Below are positions 63,447 through 64,000 of a stretch of 64,000 bases of DNA, piece by piece. The notes below the pieces were generated by a model. The model had not been told where the DNA came from and did not search any database. It was given only the letters and a program-made list of their open reading frames with translations. Made by a program: the position numbers and the translations under genes. Within the stretch, counting starts at the first letter, position 1. The number at the start of each line of letters is the position of its first letter. This stretch comes from Lycocorax pyrrhopterus obiensis (taxonomy: Eukaryota > Chordata > Aves > Passeriformes > Paradisaeidae), in NCBI GenBank assembly GCA_014706295.1, contig JACSVZ010000014.1:74413935-74477934 (forward strand). The letters are read 5' to 3'.

Positions 63447-64000
63447 ATGTTCGAAGCAGAGGTTCCCTCTACCCACCATGCACCAATGCCACATGGAGCA
63501 AATAGATTGCTCTCATCACACAGCGCGCCCGTATCGGAAACCTGAATCGCCCTGGAATTTTAGAAATAATCACAATTGGCCCGAAGGTAAAAAACTTTAG
63601 TCTCAGTGATGAAAAGAACAAGAGCAAGTGACACGTGCTAAAAAGCTCCACCGTACAACCAACTGCCAGCAGAAAACACACGCTACGCTCTTTTCACCGA
63701 TAGTTCTTGTCGCATTGTAAAGATAAAACGAAAGTAGAAAGCAGCCGTATAGAGTCCCACACGCCGGGTTGCAAAAGCTATTGAAAGAAAAGTAAATCGA
63801 GCCAATTTGCCGAACTCAAAGCTGTTCAGCTAGCCCTAGACATTGCTGAAAGAAAAAAGTGGCCAAAGCTCTACCTCTACACTGATTCGTAAATGGTAGC
63901 CAATGCTCTGTGGAGATGGCTGGAAAAGTAAAAAAAGGCCAATTAGCAGCGTAGGGAAAAACCCATCTAGGCTGCTGAAGAGTAAAAAGACGTTGCTGCC
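63447..64000 (+). pseudogene. pol: ERV pol: RNase H region, heavily damaged
   Basis: Short retroviral RNase H motifs survive in different frames: LFTDSS at about 63687-63705 (with the aspartate of the first catalytic motif) and ELKAVQLAL followed by YTDS (about 63812-63889). TAG at 63735-63737 and 63750-63752 interrupts the first part. Within under 100 bp near the end, TAA 63890, TAA 63929, TAG 63944, TAG 63968 and TAA 63983 (first bases) interrupt the second. At least one 1-bp frame change lies near 63790. The region is unusually A-rich. RNase H would degrade RNA in RNA-DNA hybrids; nothing functional can be made from this copy. Confidence 0.8.

Larger units (their letters stand above)
59203..64000 (+). 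mobile_element. Class III (ERVL/spuma-like) provirus, 5' part
   Basis: In order: 5' LTR (59203-59846), a 9-bp spacer, a tRNA-Ser primer-binding site (59856-59878), gag, a protease with a DTG motif, reverse transcriptase and the start of RNase H. The 3' half, including any integrase, dUTPase or envelope region and the 3' LTR, is beyond the window. The five bases before the LTR are AGAAT; the matching duplication cannot be checked. Lack of a zinc knuckle in gag and the 5-bp duplication of a sister solo LTR support class III. All frames carry stops, so the copy is defective. It is in the same orientation as EYS. Confidence 0.92.

Overview
The window looks like bird nuclear DNA, most likely from a songbird-like lineage. 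It is AT-rich and almost entirely intronic. Its interspersed repeats are avian: CR1 LINE 3' ends with the ATTCTRTG-type terminus, and several endogenous retrovirus (ERV) LTR families. The species cannot be named from sequence alone, and there is no sign of bacterial, plasmid or phage DNA.

The single host gene is EYS (eyes shut homolog), a large secreted EGF/laminin-G protein of the photoreceptor extracellular matrix, on the + strand. Five consecutive coding exons are visible: 29584-29756, 43036-43218, 48374-48540, 48730-48874 and 54043-54217. They total 843 nt (281 codons), join in phase without a gap, and carry GT/AG splice sites. They encode the end of one EGF-like module, a complete EGF-like module, a complete laminin-G domain, and the start of a further EGF-like module. 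The window opens with GTAAGT, a perfect splice-donor consensus, so base 1 may be the first base of the upstream intron.

The rest is intron. Intron 1 (1-29583) holds two CR1 fragments, an antisense ERVL-type LTR (12340-12836), an antisense LTR with an internal minisatellite (23823-24610) and an antisense solo LTR with a perfect 5-bp duplication (25653-26297). Intron 2 (29757-43035) holds a GC-rich solo LTR with a perfect 5-bp duplication (30881-31892), a second copy of the minisatellite LTR (36164-37572) split by a nested LTR (36768-37439), and two CR1 copies. The next introns are poor in repeats, and one is only 189 bp.

The right end (59203-64000) is the 5' part of a class III (ERVL/spuma-like) provirus in the same orientation as EYS: 5' LTR, a primer-binding site matching tRNA-Ser, gag, protease, reverse transcriptase and the beginning of RNase H. 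Its frames carry about sixteen in-frame stops, nearly all of them compatible with G-to-A changes at TGG codons, plus a few frameshifts. That suggests APOBEC-type editing before or at insertion. The 3' half lies outside the window.

No new multi-gene system was found. The most informative signals are the edited, tRNA-Ser-primed provirus, the nested LTR, the GC-rich LTR with quadruplex potential, and an EYS exon whose splice acceptor lies on a TTTC microsatellite.
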